From the NCBI RefSeq assembly GCF_001883705.2, contig NZ_MDEQ02000001.1, forward strand, positions 62,001 to 126,000: a DNA stretch of 64,000 nucleotides. The letters are read 5' to 3'. The position numbers and the translations under genes are program-made. The notes under the pieces were generated by a model that searched no databases, was not told the origin of the DNA, and was given only the letters and a program-made list of their open reading frames with translations. This DNA comes from Burkholderia catarinensis (GTDB lineage Bacteria; Pseudomonadota; Gammaproteobacteria; Burkholderiales; Burkholderiaceae). Position 1 is the stretch's first letter; each line of letters begins with the position of its first letter. This document shows positions 34,309 through 43,826 of this stretch, one piece after another.

Positions 34309-35346
34309 CTATGCGCACGCCGGCGGCTGCGGCGCGAGCCATGCGTCGAACGGCGCCTGCTGGCCGATATTGAACAATTCGAGCAGCAGCGCACGCAGCC
34401 AGCGATGGCCGGGGTCCGCGTCGAAGCGCCGGTGCCAGTACGCGTTGACGGCCCATTCGCCGGCGCCTGCGATCTCGTACAGCACGCAAGGCTGCCGCGC
34501 CGCGAACGTGATCGCGACCGTCTCCGGCAGGATCAGCGCGTAGTCGCCGTCCTGCAGCAGCGCGGGCACCACCATGAAATCGGGCAGCGCCGCGCGCACG
34601 CGCGGCATCAGCCCGTGCCGTTCGAGCAATTGCATCGACTGCGGATGCGACGTGACCGCGACGAAGCGCAGCGCATCGGGCGCGGTTCCGTCGAGCACGA
34701 AATCGTCGGGCAATGCGACGCGCTGCGCGGTGCGGCGCGGCATCAGCAGCACGCAGCGCTCGTGCAGGAGCGCTGCGCGCTGGAAGTGGCTCGACGCGTC
34801 GGCGAAATGCCCGAGTGCGAAGTCGATGCGCCCCGATTCGAGCGCGACGTTGAGCTGGCATTCGTCCACGTGCAGCGTCTCGATCACGGCGCCCGGCGCG
34901 CGTCGGTCGAATGCCGCGAGCAGCGTCGGCAGGAACGCGCTCGCCGCGAAATCGCTCATGTGCAGGCGGAACACGCGCTGCGTGCTGTCGGGCGTGAAGC
35001 GCGAACCTTCGTCGAGCACGTCCTGCAGGATCGCGAGCGCCTTGTCGACCGATAGCGCGAGCCGTTGCGCGCGCGGCGTCGGCTCGACACCCGTGCCGGT
35101 GCGCACGAACAGCGCGTCGCGGAACATCAGCCGCAGCCGGCCGAGCGCGTAGCTGACGGACGGCTGCGTGACGCCGAGCCGCAGCGCCGCCCGGCCGACG
35201 TGCCGCTCCTCGTAGACCGCGCGAAACGTCTTCAGCAAGTTGAGATCGAGATCCTGCACGCGCAGGCCGTCGGGCGAGTCGCCGTCGTGCGGTGCAGGTT
35301 CGGCGCGGGCCGGGGCCGCCGGGCGGCCGGTTGCGGAGTGCGTCAT
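34309..35346 (-). CDS. LysR-family transcriptional regulator
   Basis: A 345-residue LysR protein with a 40-residue proline/alanine-rich N-terminal extension. The HTH is at about 42-100: DLNLLKTFRAVYEERHVGRA and VTQPSVSYALGRLRLMFRDA. The inducer-binding domain fills the rest. The start ATG overlaps the AraC gene stop by 4 bp, so the two regulators are co-translated. They are divergent from the opine dehydrogenase and most likely control it. The last residues are convergent with the porin. Confidence 0.9.
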   Translation of the reverse strand: MTHSATGRPAAPARAEPAPHDGDSPDGLRVQDLDLNLLKTFRAVYEERHVGRAALRLGVTQPSVSYALGRLRLMFRDALFVRTGTGVEPTPRAQRLALSVDKALAILQDVLDEGSRFTPDSTQRVFRLHMSDFAASAFLPTLLAAFDRRAPGAVIETLHVDECQLNVALESGRIDFALGHFADASSHFQRAALLHERCVLLMPRRTAQRVALPDDFVLDGTAPDALRFVAVTSHPQSMQLLERHGLMPRVRAALPDFMVVPALLQDGDYALILPETVAITFAARQPCVLYEIAGAGEWAVNAYWHRRFDADPGHRWLRALLLELFNIGQQAPFDAWLAPQPPACA

Positions 35347-36323
35347 CGGGGTTGCCTCGCGGTGACGGAAGGCGCGTGGCCGTAACGCCGCGCATAGGCC
35401 TTCGCGAAATGGCCGAAGCCGTGGATGCCGTGCGCGATCAGCACGTCGGTCACGCTGCGCACGTCGCCGCGTTGCAGCGCCGCGTGTACGGCGGCGAGCC
35501 GGCGTTCGCGCACGTAGGCGGCCGGCGTGGTGTGCAGGAACGCCCGGAACGCGTGTTGCAGCGTGCGCGGCGCGACACCCGCGACGGCCGCCAGCGCGGC
35601 GAGCGCGAGCGGTTCGCCGAGGTGCGCGTCGACGTGATCGCACGCGCGGCGCACGTGCGCCGGCAGCGGCGGCGTGCCGCGCGCCAGCGCGTCGCTGTAC
35701 GAATGCGGCAGGTGCGTGAGCAGCAGCGACATCAGCCACGCGGTGAGGTCGGCGCCGAACGCCGTTGCCGTCGCGGCCGAGCCGATGCCCGGCTGCGCGC
35801 CGAGCCGGCACAGGTATTCGAAGGTCGGCAGCACGAGCGCGGCGCCCGTGCCGGTGCCGCCGGCCGCGAGTTCGAACTGCAGCGGCCGCGTGAGCGTCGC
35901 CTGCAGCATGTCCTGCAGCTTGCGTTCGAGCGCGCCGCGTTCCAGCCGCAACACGAGGTTGCGGCAATCGGGGCTGGTGCTCAGGCGGCTGGCGAGCGCG
36001 GGCGACGACACGGTCAGCTCGCCGGGGCCGGCGCGTGCGACGACGGCCCCGGCCTGCAGCTCGCATGCACCGGCGAGCGTCAGCCTGAACAGGAAGTGAC
36101 CGGCGTCGCCGCCGAAGTCGATGCGCGTTTCGCGGCCGTAGCAGAGTTCGAGTAGCGCGCCGTGATGCAGCGGCACTTCGTACAGCTCCGCGCGAAACGG
36201 ATCGCGGCCGTGCGCGGCCATCCGGTGCGGGCCTAGCCGGTGCGCGACCGCGCGTTCGACCTCGTCGGGCGCGTGCAGCGTGCCGAGCCGGTTCGGCGCG
36301 TGGCGGGAAAGGGCGATATCCAT
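35343..36323 (-). CDS. AraC-family transcriptional regulator
   Basis: A 326-residue regulator. The N-terminal region (about 35-200) fits the AraC_binding_2 type seen in FeaR/NdpR-like regulators. The C-terminal HTH_18 (about 225-320) has LALAALAAVAGVAPRTLQHA and the second helix pair ending GFGHFAKAYARRYGHAPS. It is the first gene of a pair with the LysR gene. The divergent gap of 149 bp to the opine dehydrogenase is the probable target. Confidence 0.9.
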   Translation of the reverse strand: MDIALSRHAPNRLGTLHAPDEVERAVAHRLGPHRMAAHGRDPFRAELYEVPLHHGALLELCYGRETRIDFGGDAGHFLFRLTLAGACELQAGAVVARAGPGELTVSSPALASRLSTSPDCRNLVLRLERGALERKLQDMLQATLTRPLQFELAAGGTGTGAALVLPTFEYLCRLGAQPGIGSAATATAFGADLTAWLMSLLLTHLPHSYSDALARGTPPLPAHVRRACDHVDAHLGEPLALAALAAVAGVAPRTLQHAFRAFLHTTPAAYVRERRLAAVHAALQRGDVRSVTDVLIAHGIHGFGHFAKAYARRYGHAPSVTARQPR

Positions 36324-36472
36324 TCGTGAGCCTCGTATCGGATGCGTTGGCGCGGGTTCATGCGCGTCGCCGCGATTGCGTTGCGCGAACGGGCGCGCCG
36401 TTGCGCGTTTTGAAGCGACGCGGCGGGGGCGGCCGCGTAGTCTCGGAAACACTCAATCACCGGGAGAAAACG

Positions 36473-37579
36473 ATGAAGGCATGTGTTCTGGGCGGCGGCC
36501 ACGGCTGCCATGCGGCGGCGATCGACCTGCTCGAGAAAGGGCATGACGTAACGTGGTGGCGGCGCGATCGCGAGCCGCACGCGCGGCTGCGCGAGCTCGG
36601 CGTGCTGAACGTGACCGACTATCGCGGCAAGCGGACGGTGCCGCTCGGCGACGCACCTGGCGCGATCCGCCTGACCGACGACCTCGCGGCCGCGCTGCGC
36701 GGCGCGCGGCTCGTCGTGGTGCCGCTGCCGGCCACCTCGCACGACGCGCTCGCCGCGCAGGTCGCGCCGCTGCTCGAGGACGGCCAGGTCGTGTTCCTGC
36801 CGCCCGGCACGTTCGGCAGTTTCGTGTTCGCGCGCGCGGCGGCCGACGCCGGCAACGGTTCGCGCGTCGCGTTCGCCGAAACGGGCACGCTGCCGTACCT
36901 GGTGCGCAAGCATGGCGACAACGAGGTCGTGATCAGCGCATACGCGACGCGTTTGCCGACCGGCGTGTTTCCTGCGAACGCAGCCGGCTGGGCGTTCGAT
37001 GTGCTGCGCGCGGGCTATCCGTCGATCGAGCCGGTCGAGGACGCGTTGTCCGGCGCATTGATGAACGCGGGGCCCGTGATCCATCCGCCGCTGATCCTGA
37101 TGAACGCCGGGCCGCTCGAACACTTCGATGCGTGGGACATCCACAACGAAGGCACGCAGCCGGCGATCCGCCGCGTGACGAACGCGCTCGACGCCGAGCG
37201 CATCGCGGTGCGCGAAGCGCTCGGCTATCGCGCGCCGCATTTCCCGCTCGCGGATCACTACGTTGCCGAAGGCGACGAATGGATGTACGGGCGCGGCGCG
37301 CACGGCAAGCTGACCGATAGCGGCGACTGGCGCGAGAAGATCGATCTGCGCACGCATCGCTACATGCTCGAGGACACCCGGCTCGGGCTGTCGCTCATCG
37401 TGTCGTGCGGGCGCTGGGCCGGCGTGCCGACTCCGGTTGCGCAGGGGCTGCTGAGCATCGCGAGTGCGGTCTCAGAGCGCGATCTATACGCGCAAGGGCG
37501 CACGCTGGAGCGGCTCGGGCTGGCGGCGCTGTCACGCGACGCGATGCGCGTGCTGCTCGACGCAGGGGGTGCAGCATGA
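36473..37579 (+). CDS. NAD/NADP octopine/nopaline-type (opine) dehydrogenase
   Basis: A 368-residue enzyme with RBS GGGAG. The N-terminal dinucleotide fold (MKACVLGGGHGCHAAAIDLL) and the C-terminal opine dehydrogenase domain with NAGPVIHPPLILMNAGPLEH are typical of this family, in which a conserved His and Asp act on the secondary amine. Opine dehydrogenases couple an amino acid to a keto acid, or cleave the product, with NAD(P)H. The next gene overlaps by 4 bp. In this context cleavage of an imported opine-like compound is plausible. Confidence 0.88.
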   Translation: MKACVLGGGHGCHAAAIDLLEKGHDVTWWRRDREPHARLRELGVLNVTDYRGKRTVPLGDAPGAIRLTDDLAAALRGARLVVVPLPATSHDALAAQVAPLLEDGQVVFLPPGTFGSFVFARAAADAGNGSRVAFAETGTLPYLVRKHGDNEVVISAYATRLPTGVFPANAAGWAFDVLRAGYPSIEPVEDALSGALMNAGPVIHPPLILMNAGPLEHFDAWDIHNEGTQPAIRRVTNALDAERIAVREALGYRAPHFPLADHYVAEGDEWMYGRGAHGKLTDSGDWREKIDLRTHRYMLEDTRLGLSLIVSCGRWAGVPTPVAQGLLSIASAVSERDLYAQGRTLERLGLAALSRDAMRVLLDAGGAA

Positions 37580-38586
37580 GCGCGGCCGCCGATGTGACGC
37601 GCGTGCATGTGCTCGGCGCGGGACGCATGGGGCAGGGCATCGCGCTCGTGTTCGCGTTCGCGGGGCTCGACGTGACGCTGATCGACTTCAAGCCGCGCGA
37701 TGCGGCCGGCTGGCGCGCCTTCGACGAGCGCACGCGCGACGAGATCGCGTGGCCGCTGCACGCACAGGTCGCGCTCGGTCGTATCGATGCCGCGCAGGCC
37801 GACGCTGTCGTCGCGCGCATCGCGCTGGTCGCGCGGGACGGCGCGGCGGATGCGGTGCGGCGTGCCGGCATCGTGTTCGAGGCGCTGCCCGAAGTGCTCG
37901 ATGCGAAGGCCGACGCGTTGCGCTGGCTCGGCGAGCATGTCGATGCGCGCGCAACGATCGCGTCGACGACGTCGACGTTCGTCGTCACCGAATTGCAGTG
38001 CCATGTCGCGCACCCGGAGCGGATGCTGAACGCACACTGGCTGAATCCCGCGCTGCTGATGCCGCTCGTCGAGATCAGCCGCAGCGACGCGACGGATCAG
38101 CCGGTGGTCGATGCGCTCGCCGCGTTGCTCGCGCGCGTCGGCAAGAAGCCGGTGATCTGCGGGCCGGCGCCCGGCTATATCGTGCCGCGCATCCAGGCGC
38201 TCGCGATGAACGAGGCCGCGCGGATGGTCGAGGAAGGTGTCGCGAGTGCCGAGGATATCGACACGGCGATCCGCACCGGCTTCGGCCCGCGCTTCGCGGT
38301 GCTCGGGCTGCTCGAATTCATCGACTGGGGCGGCTGCGACATCCTGTACTACGCGTCGAAGTACCTGGCCGGCGAGATCGGCCCGCGCTTCGCACCGGCC
38401 GCGAGTGTCGTGCGCAACATGGAGACCGGGCGTGACGGCGTGCGTACGGGCGCCGGCTTCCACGACTATGCGGAGGTCGACGTGCCTGCATACATGCGGC
38501 AGCGGCTCGGCGAATTCGCGCGCTTGCTCGAGCACCTCGGGCTTGCGCCGGTGTTCGACGGCGCGCGGCGGACGGCCGGCGGGTAG
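37576..38586 (+). CDS. 3-hydroxyacyl-CoA dehydrogenase-like enzyme (carnitine or gulonate dehydrogenase type)
   Basis: A 336-residue dehydrogenase with N-terminal NAD fold (VLGAGRMGQGIALVFAFAG). The catalytic His is in AHWLNPALLMPLVE, and a C-terminal helical dimer domain begins at GYIVPRIQALAMNEA. The length and single C-terminal domain match 3-hydroxybutyryl-CoA, L-carnitine or L-gulonate 3-dehydrogenases. It is translationally coupled (ATGA) to the opine dehydrogenase and probably oxidises a hydroxy acid derived from the same substrate. Confidence 0.85.
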   Translation: MSAAADVTRVHVLGAGRMGQGIALVFAFAGLDVTLIDFKPRDAAGWRAFDERTRDEIAWPLHAQVALGRIDAAQADAVVARIALVARDGAADAVRRAGIVFEALPEVLDAKADALRWLGEHVDARATIASTTSTFVVTELQCHVAHPERMLNAHWLNPALLMPLVEISRSDATDQPVVDALAALLARVGKKPVICGPAPGYIVPRIQALAMNEAARMVEEGVASAEDIDTAIRTGFGPRFAVLGLLEFIDWGGCDILYYASKYLAGEIGPRFAPAASVVRNMETGRDGVRTGAGFHDYAEVDVPAYMRQRLGEFARLLEHLGLAPVFDGARRTAGG

Positions 38587-38711
38587 AGGTTGCGTCGAGG
38601 CATCGTGCGCACGCGTTGCTGTGAACGCGAACGCGAACGGGCCGCGCGGCGCGCCGCACCTCGAGTCGCCGGCCGTTCCGGGCCGCGCGGGAGCATGCCG
38701 CGGGGGCACTG

Positions 38712-40034
38712 TCATGTCGCGTCGCCGTGCGCAACACGCGTCTCGCGCATCACGCACAGCGTCGCGACGGTGACGAGGCCGAGCGCGACGAGGAACAGCG
38801 ACACGGGCCACGACGCGTGATAGTGCGCGAGCAGCGCGGTCGCGATCAGCGGCGACATCCCGCCCGCGAAGATCGACGCGACCTCATGGCCGAGCGCGAC
38901 GCCCGAATAGCGCACCTCGGTGCTGAACAGTTCGCCGACCAGCGCGGGCAGCGTGCCGATCATCGCACCGTGGCTCACCGCCGTGCCGACCGTGAGCGCG
39001 AGCCACACGAGCGGCGTCGCGCGCGTGTCGAGCAGCCAGAAGAACGGGAACGCGCAGGCGACGAGGCTCAGCGCGCCGATCAGGTACACGGGCTTGCGGC
39101 CGATCCGGTCGGACAGCCGGCCCCACGCGAGCATCGCGCCCATCTCGACGATCATCGCGATCATCACGCCGGTCAGCATCACGCCGTTCGGGATGCCGAC
39201 ATACTTGCCGTAGACGAGCGAGAACGCGAGGAAGATGTACGCACCGCCGTTCTCGGCCACGCGCAGCCCCATCGCGAGCAGGATTTCCTTCGGGTGGCGG
39301 CGGATGCATTCGACGATCGGCAAATGCGTGTGTGCGCCGCGATTGCCGGCCTGCTGGAAGTCGCGGCTTTCCGGCAGATGGCGGCGGATATAGATGCCGA
39401 TCGCGAAGATGGCGATGCTCGCGAGGAACGGCAGCCGCCAGCCCCACGTGCGGAATGCGTCGTCCGGCAGCGCCTGCACGGCGAGAAACGCGGCCGACGA
39501 CAGCACGAAGCCGCCGCCCACGCCGAGCTGGCTCCACGCCGCGTAATAGCCGCGCTGTTCCGGCGGCGCGTTCTCGCTGATCATCAGCACGCCGCCGCCC
39601 CACTCGCCGCCGGACGCGACTCCTTGCAGCAGGCGCAGCACGACGAGCGCGGCCGGCGCCCACAGGCCGACCTGCGCATAGGTCGGCAGCAGGCCGATCG
39701 CGAAGGTCGACGCGCCCATGATCAGCAGCGTCCACACGAGCGACGCCTTGCGCCCGTAACGATCGCCGACATGGCCGAACACGATCCCGCCGAGCGGGCG
39801 CGCGACGAAGCCGAGCGCGAACGCCGCGAACGCCGCGAGGCTGCCCGCGAGCGGCGATGCGCCGGGCGGGAAGAACACGTGGCCGAACACGAGCGCAGCG
39901 GCCGTGCCGTACACGAAAAAGTCATACCATTCCATCGCATTGCCGGCGACGGAGGCGATGACGATCCGGCGCAGCTGCCGGTCGGCGAGCGGCCGGGCGG
40001 CGCTCGGGGATTGCACGGTGTCGGTCGGGTACAT
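38712..40034 (-). CDS. MHS-family (metabolite:H+ symporter) MFS transporter
   Basis: A 440-residue twelve-helix symporter. VAGNAMEWYDFFVYGTAAAL, GHVGDRYGRKASL and RLLQGVASGGEWGGGVLMIS are hallmark MHS motifs (ShiA/ProP/KgtP relatives). It is downstream of the ABC/oxidase operon in the same direction but separated by a rho-independent terminator, so it is probably transcribed from its own promoter. The substrate is likely an organic acid or betaine. Confidence 0.92.
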   Translation of the reverse strand: MYPTDTVQSPSAARPLADRQLRRIVIASVAGNAMEWYDFFVYGTAAALVFGHVFFPPGASPLAGSLAAFAAFALGFVARPLGGIVFGHVGDRYGRKASLVWTLLIMGASTFAIGLLPTYAQVGLWAPAALVVLRLLQGVASGGEWGGGVLMISENAPPEQRGYYAAWSQLGVGGGFVLSSAAFLAVQALPDDAFRTWGWRLPFLASIAIFAIGIYIRRHLPESRDFQQAGNRGAHTHLPIVECIRRHPKEILLAMGLRVAENGGAYIFLAFSLVYGKYVGIPNGVMLTGVMIAMIVEMGAMLAWGRLSDRIGRKPVYLIGALSLVACAFPFFWLLDTRATPLVWLALTVGTAVSHGAMIGTLPALVGELFSTEVRYSGVALGHEVASIFAGGMSPLIATALLAHYHASWPVSLFLVALGLVTVATLCVMRETRVAHGDAT

Positions 40035-40124
40035 GGCGGACTCTGAAGGGGAGGCGGGCGCGTGCCGTCTTTGCAGCACTGCGGGTCAGTGTTGTCGGCA
40101 CCGTGCCCCCGGTCAAATCCGCAG

Positions 40125-40148
40125 AAAAAGGGGAGTGTCATCACTCCC
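40125..40148 (-). terminator. Rho-independent terminator of the ABC/oxidase operon
   Basis: On the minus strand GGGAGTG-ATGA-CACTCCC is followed by CTTTTTC. The seven-pair stem with a tetraloop and T-run lies 52 bp after the stop of the substrate-binding protein gene. Confidence 0.8.
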
Positions 40149-40199
40149 GCTGATGATGGTCGTGCAGCGCGCGGCCGTGCCCGCGCGCCCCGCGCGCCG

Positions 40200-41246
40200 T
40201 TACCGCTCGATCTGCCGGTTCCAGCGCGTATCCCACTGCGCGCGGCGCGCGTTGATCGCGGTCCAGTCGACCACGGTCACCTTGTGCACCAGATCATCGA
40301 TATTGCCGAGGCTCTGCTGCATCGCGGCAGGCATTTTCGCGAGACGGTTGGTCGGAATCTGCTTGCCGGCCTCGGCCGCCTTCGTTTGCGCCGGCGCGGA
40401 CAGCAGGAATTGCGCGAGCTTCTGCGCCAGCTGTGGGTCGGGATTGTTCGCGACCACGCACAGGTCGACGAGCAGCAGCACCGGGCCTTCCTTCGGGTTC
40501 GCATACGCGACCGGAATGCCCTTGTCCTGCAGGTCGCCGACGCCGGTCGGCGTGAGCGGGAACAGGCCGGCCTCGCCGGTCTGTACCATCTCGGAGATCT
40601 TCGCCGAGTTCGGAATGTACTCGACGACGTTCGGCCCGACCGTGCTCGCCCACTTGCTGAAGCCGGGCTCGACGTTCTGCTCGCTGCCGCCGAGCAGCCG
40701 GTTGATCGCGAGGAAGCCGTGCAGCCCGAACGTGCTGCTCGACGCGGACTGGAACACGACCTTGCCCTTGTATTTCGGATCGGCGAAATCCATCCACGAC
40801 GTCGGCGGCGCCCAGCCCTTCTCGGTGAACAGCTTCTTGTTGTACGCGATGCCGGTCATCCCGAGCTGCACGCCCGCGCCGGCGTCGTCCTTCATCCGCG
40901 CGAACGGGTACAGCTCTTTCAGCACCGGCGAATCGTCGAGCTTCTGGCACACGCCGAGGCTGACCGCACGCGCCATCACGCCGTCGTCGAGGAACGCGAC
41001 GTGGATCTGCGGCTTGTTACGGTTCGCGAGCAGCTTCGCGAGCACGTCCGACGACGTGCCGGGCACGACGACCACCTTCACGTTGTTCGCTTTCTCGAAG
41101 TCGGGCAGCACTTGGCTCGTATAGGCCTTTTCCATCGGCCCGCCGTTCATGCCGACGTAGATCGTCTTCGTTTGCGCGAACGCGGGCAGGCCGGCGCCTG
41201 CGATGCTGAGGGCGGCGGCTGCCGCGATCGTTCCGAGCAGTTTCAC
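40200..41246 (-). CDS. ABC transporter periplasmic substrate-binding protein (polyamine/opine type)
   Basis: A 348-residue protein starting at a GTG (41244-41246) with GAGGAG upstream; the GTGA overlaps the stop of the FAD oxidase gene. A signal peptide ends at about residue 25 (LPAFAQ). The body is a type II periplasmic binding fold of the spermidine/putrescine/iron class: IYVGMNGGPMEKAYTSQVLP, MTGIAYNKKLF and WMDFADPKYKGKVVF. It captures the imported solute for the two permeases and ATPase. Its last place in the operon is unusual. Confidence 0.9.
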   Translation of the reverse strand: MKLLGTIAAAAALSIAGAGLPAFAQTKTIYVGMNGGPMEKAYTSQVLPDFEKANNVKVVVVPGTSSDVLAKLLANRNKPQIHVAFLDDGVMARAVSLGVCQKLDDSPVLKELYPFARMKDDAGAGVQLGMTGIAYNKKLFTEKGWAPPTSWMDFADPKYKGKVVFQSASSSTFGLHGFLAINRLLGGSEQNVEPGFSKWASTVGPNVVEYIPNSAKISEMVQTGEAGLFPLTPTGVGDLQDKGIPVAYANPKEGPVLLLVDLCVVANNPDPQLAQKLAQFLLSAPAQTKAAEAGKQIPTNRLAKMPAAMQQSLGNIDDLVHKVTVVDWTAINARRAQWDTRWNRQIER

Positions 41247-42394
41247 TTGTGGGTCTCCTCTTGACGGAAAGGGGCGGTCGGCGCGATTTGCGGTGCGAAT
41301 CGGCCGATCGAGAATGCATCGAGTGGCGTGGCGGTTTCGCCGGTCGTGACGAGATCGGCGAGCACGTCGCCGACGCCCGGCGCGAGCAGGAAGCCGCCGC
41401 CGGAAAAACCGAACGCATGCAGCAGGTTCGGCGTCGTGCGGCTCGCGCCGATGATCGGGTTGTGGTCGGGCGTGCAGCCTTCGACGCCGCTCCACGTGCG
41501 GATCAGCAGCGCGTCGCGCAATGCGGGCAGTAGCGCGCACGCGTCGCGCATCACCGCGCGTGTCGTATCGACCGACGGCTGGCCGAATTCGCCGTCGCCA
41601 CGGCCACGCCCGCCGCCGATCACGCAGTTGCCGCGCGCGACCTGCCGCGCATAGACGCCGCCGCCGTACACGCCGAGGTTGTGCGTAATGAATGGCGGCA
41701 GCGGTTCGGTCACCCACATGTTCGGGTAGATCGGCTCCATCGGCACGGCTTCGCCGAAGCGTTCGGCGATCGTATTGGCCCATGCGCCGGCCGAATTGAT
41801 CAGCCACGTCGCGGTGTGCGCATGGCCGCCCGCCTGGAAGTGGAAGCGCGCGCCGTCGTGGCGAACGTCGTCGACGGGCGTGTGCTCGAACACGTCCGCG
41901 CCCGCCGTGCGGGCCGCGCGCGCGAACGCGGGCGACACGACGCGCGGGTTCGCATGGCCGTCGGTCTCGCACAGCGAGCCGCCGAGCGCCGCGCGGCCGA
42001 GCCACGGATAGCGGCGGCGGAACGCATCGCCGCGCATCACCCGCAGCGGCAGGCCGTGCTCGCCGGCGAGCGCGGCGTACGCGTCGAGCGCGTCGAGATC
42101 GGCGTCGCTGCGCGCGAGCCGCAAGTGGCCCGACATGACGAATTCGCCGTCGATGCCGATCAGCTCGGGCAAGCGATCCCAGATGCGCCGCGCGCGCAGC
42201 GCGAGCGGCAATTGCTCGGCCGGGCGGCCCTGGCAGCGCACGCCGCCGTAGTTCACACCGCTCGCCTGCGCGCCGCAGTCGCGCCGCTCGAACAGCCCGA
42301 CGCGCAGGCCGCGACGCGTCAGCGCGAGCGCGGCCGAAGAGCCGACGAGCCCGCCGCCGACGATCGCGACGTCGTAGTGCCGGATTTCACTCAT
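41243..42394 (-). CDS. FAD-dependent amine/opine oxidase subunit (DAO family)
   Basis: A 383-residue D-amino-acid-oxidase-type flavoprotein. The FAD motif is VAIVGGGLVGSSAALALTRR at the N-terminus, and the C-terminal GCTPDHNPIIGAS with FGFSGGGFLLAPGVG closes the FAD site. It is like the OoxB, HcnC or LhpB catalytic subunits, which oxidise a C-N bond of an opine, glycine or hydroxyproline. It overlaps the larger NAD/FAD subunit gene by 8 bp. Together with the other two subunits it would form a membrane-linked dehydrogenase. Confidence 0.88.
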   Translation of the reverse strand: MSEIRHYDVAIVGGGLVGSSAALALTRRGLRVGLFERRDCGAQASGVNYGGVRCQGRPAEQLPLALRARRIWDRLPELIGIDGEFVMSGHLRLARSDADLDALDAYAALAGEHGLPLRVMRGDAFRRRYPWLGRAALGGSLCETDGHANPRVVSPAFARAARTAGADVFEHTPVDDVRHDGARFHFQAGGHAHTATWLINSAGAWANTIAERFGEAVPMEPIYPNMWVTEPLPPFITHNLGVYGGGVYARQVARGNCVIGGGRGRGDGEFGQPSVDTTRAVMRDACALLPALRDALLIRTWSGVEGCTPDHNPIIGASRTTPNLLHAFGFSGGGFLLAPGVGDVLADLVTTGETATPLDAFSIGRFAPQIAPTAPFRQEETHK

Positions 42395-43826
42395 CGCGCG
42401 CCTCGTCGGGAATGGCCGCGACGTCGTCGCCCGCGAGCGCGGCCGAGATCGGGAACGGCTTCACCGGCGGTTGCGCGCGCAACCGGCCGACATCGGCGAG
42501 CGGGCGGCCGGTTTCGGCGGCCAGCACGAGCGCGGCCGCGTCGCCGCACATGCGGCCCTGGCAGCGGCCCATCCCGACGCGCGTCAACGCCTTCAGCCGG
42601 TTCAGTTCGGTCGCCGCGCCGCCGCGGATGCAGCGCCGCAGCGTGCCCGCGTCGATCTCTTCGCAGCGGCATACGACCGTGTCGTCGGGGCAGCGCGCGG
42701 CCTGCTCGACCGGCGGCGCGAACGCCGCTTCGAGGCCCGCGCGGAATGCGCCGATGCGCGCGAGCGTGCGTTCCAGCGCGGCCGCATCGGGTTTGCCGGC
42801 CGGCGACGGGGAGGGCGACACGACCCCCGCGTCGTCGAGCAACGCGAGCGCCGCGCGCCGGCCCGCCGCTTCGGCCGCGTCCGCGCCCGCGATGCCCGCG
42901 CCGTCGCCCGCGACGTAAAGGCCGCGCACCGACGTGCGGCCGGCCGCGTCGCGCTCGGGCAGCCACGCGCGATTGACCGGATCGAACCCGAACCGGCAGC
43001 CGGCGAGATCGGCGAGCTGCGTTTCCGAACGCAGGCCGAAGCCGAGGCCGAGCGCATCGCAGTCGAGCAGGCGCGGCGGCGTATCGCCGCCGGCCGCGCG
43101 CCAGGCGAGCCCCGTCACATGCCGGTCGCCGAGCACGCGTTCGAGCGTGACGCCCGTTTCGATCGTCACGCCATGCGCGCGCAGCCAGCCGATGTAATAG
43201 AGCCCTTTCGCGAAGGTCGACGGCATGTGCAGCAGCGCGGGCGCGGCGGCGGCCTGGCGGCGCAGCGGGCTCGTGTCGAGCACGGCCGCGACCTGCGCGC
43301 CGGCCTTTGCGTACTGGTACGCGACGAGATAAAGCAGCGGGCCCGTGCCCGCGAACACGATGCGCCGGCCGATCGCGCAGCCCTGCGCCTTCAGCGCGAC
43401 CTGCGCGCCGCCGAGCGTATAGACGCCCGCGAGCGTCCAGCCCGGTACCGGCAGCATGCGGTCGGTCGCGCCGCTCGCGACGATCAGGTGCGAGTACGGC
43501 ACGGTGATTTCGCGGCCGTCCTGCAGCGTATCGACGCGGCCCGCGCCGCACGCCCATGCGAGCGTGTCCGGGCGGTAGTCGACGTGCGGCAGCAGCGCGG
43601 CCATGGTCCGGTGCACGGCGTCGGCTTTCGCGGCGTCGAAGCCGTACAGCGTGCGCTTGCCGCGCGCGAACGTGCCGCCGGCCGGTGGTTGCCGGTAGAT
43701 CTGCCCGCCCCAGCGCGCGTTCTCGTCGATCACGACGGGGCGCAGCCCCGCGTCGACCAGCGCCTCGGCCGCCCGCACGCCGGCCGGCCCCGCGCCGACG
43801 ATCACCGGTTGCAGTGCGGCGTTCAC
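42387..43826 (-). CDS. NAD(P)/FAD oxidoreductase subunit with BFD-like 2Fe-2S domain (OoxA/HcnB-like)
   Basis: A 479-residue subunit starting at GTG with GGAG upstream; GTGA overlaps the ferredoxin-like gene. The N-terminal FAD site is PVIVGAGPAGVRAAEALVDA and a second nucleotide motif is FAGTGPLLYLVAYQYAKAGA. The C-terminal VCRCEEIDAG and GRCQGRMC cysteines match a BFD-like 2Fe-2S domain. Homologues are opine oxidase subunit A, HcnB and LhpE. It passes electrons from the DAO-type subunit onward. Confidence 0.88.
   Translation of the reverse strand: MNAALQPVIVGAGPAGVRAAEALVDAGLRPVVIDENARWGGQIYRQPPAGGTFARGKRTLYGFDAAKADAVHRTMAALLPHVDYRPDTLAWACGAGRVDTLQDGREITVPYSHLIVASGATDRMLPVPGWTLAGVYTLGGAQVALKAQGCAIGRRIVFAGTGPLLYLVAYQYAKAGAQVAAVLDTSPLRRQAAAAPALLHMPSTFAKGLYYIGWLRAHGVTIETGVTLERVLGDRHVTGLAWRAAGGDTPPRLLDCDALGLGFGLRSETQLADLAGCRFGFDPVNRAWLPERDAAGRTSVRGLYVAGDGAGIAGADAAEAAGRRAALALLDDAGVVSPSPSPAGKPDAAALERTLARIGAFRAGLEAAFAPPVEQAARCPDDTVVCRCEEIDAGTLRRCIRGGAATELNRLKALTRVGMGRCQGRMCGDAAALVLAAETGRPLADVGRLRAQPPVKPFPISAALAGDDVAAIPDEARDE

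Noticed and set aside
40200..43826. Hydrogen cyanide synthase (hcnABC)
   Set aside because: The three oxidase subunits resemble Hcn proteins, but they are embedded in an ABC import operon with an IclR regulator, which fits opine or hydroxyproline-type catabolism better.
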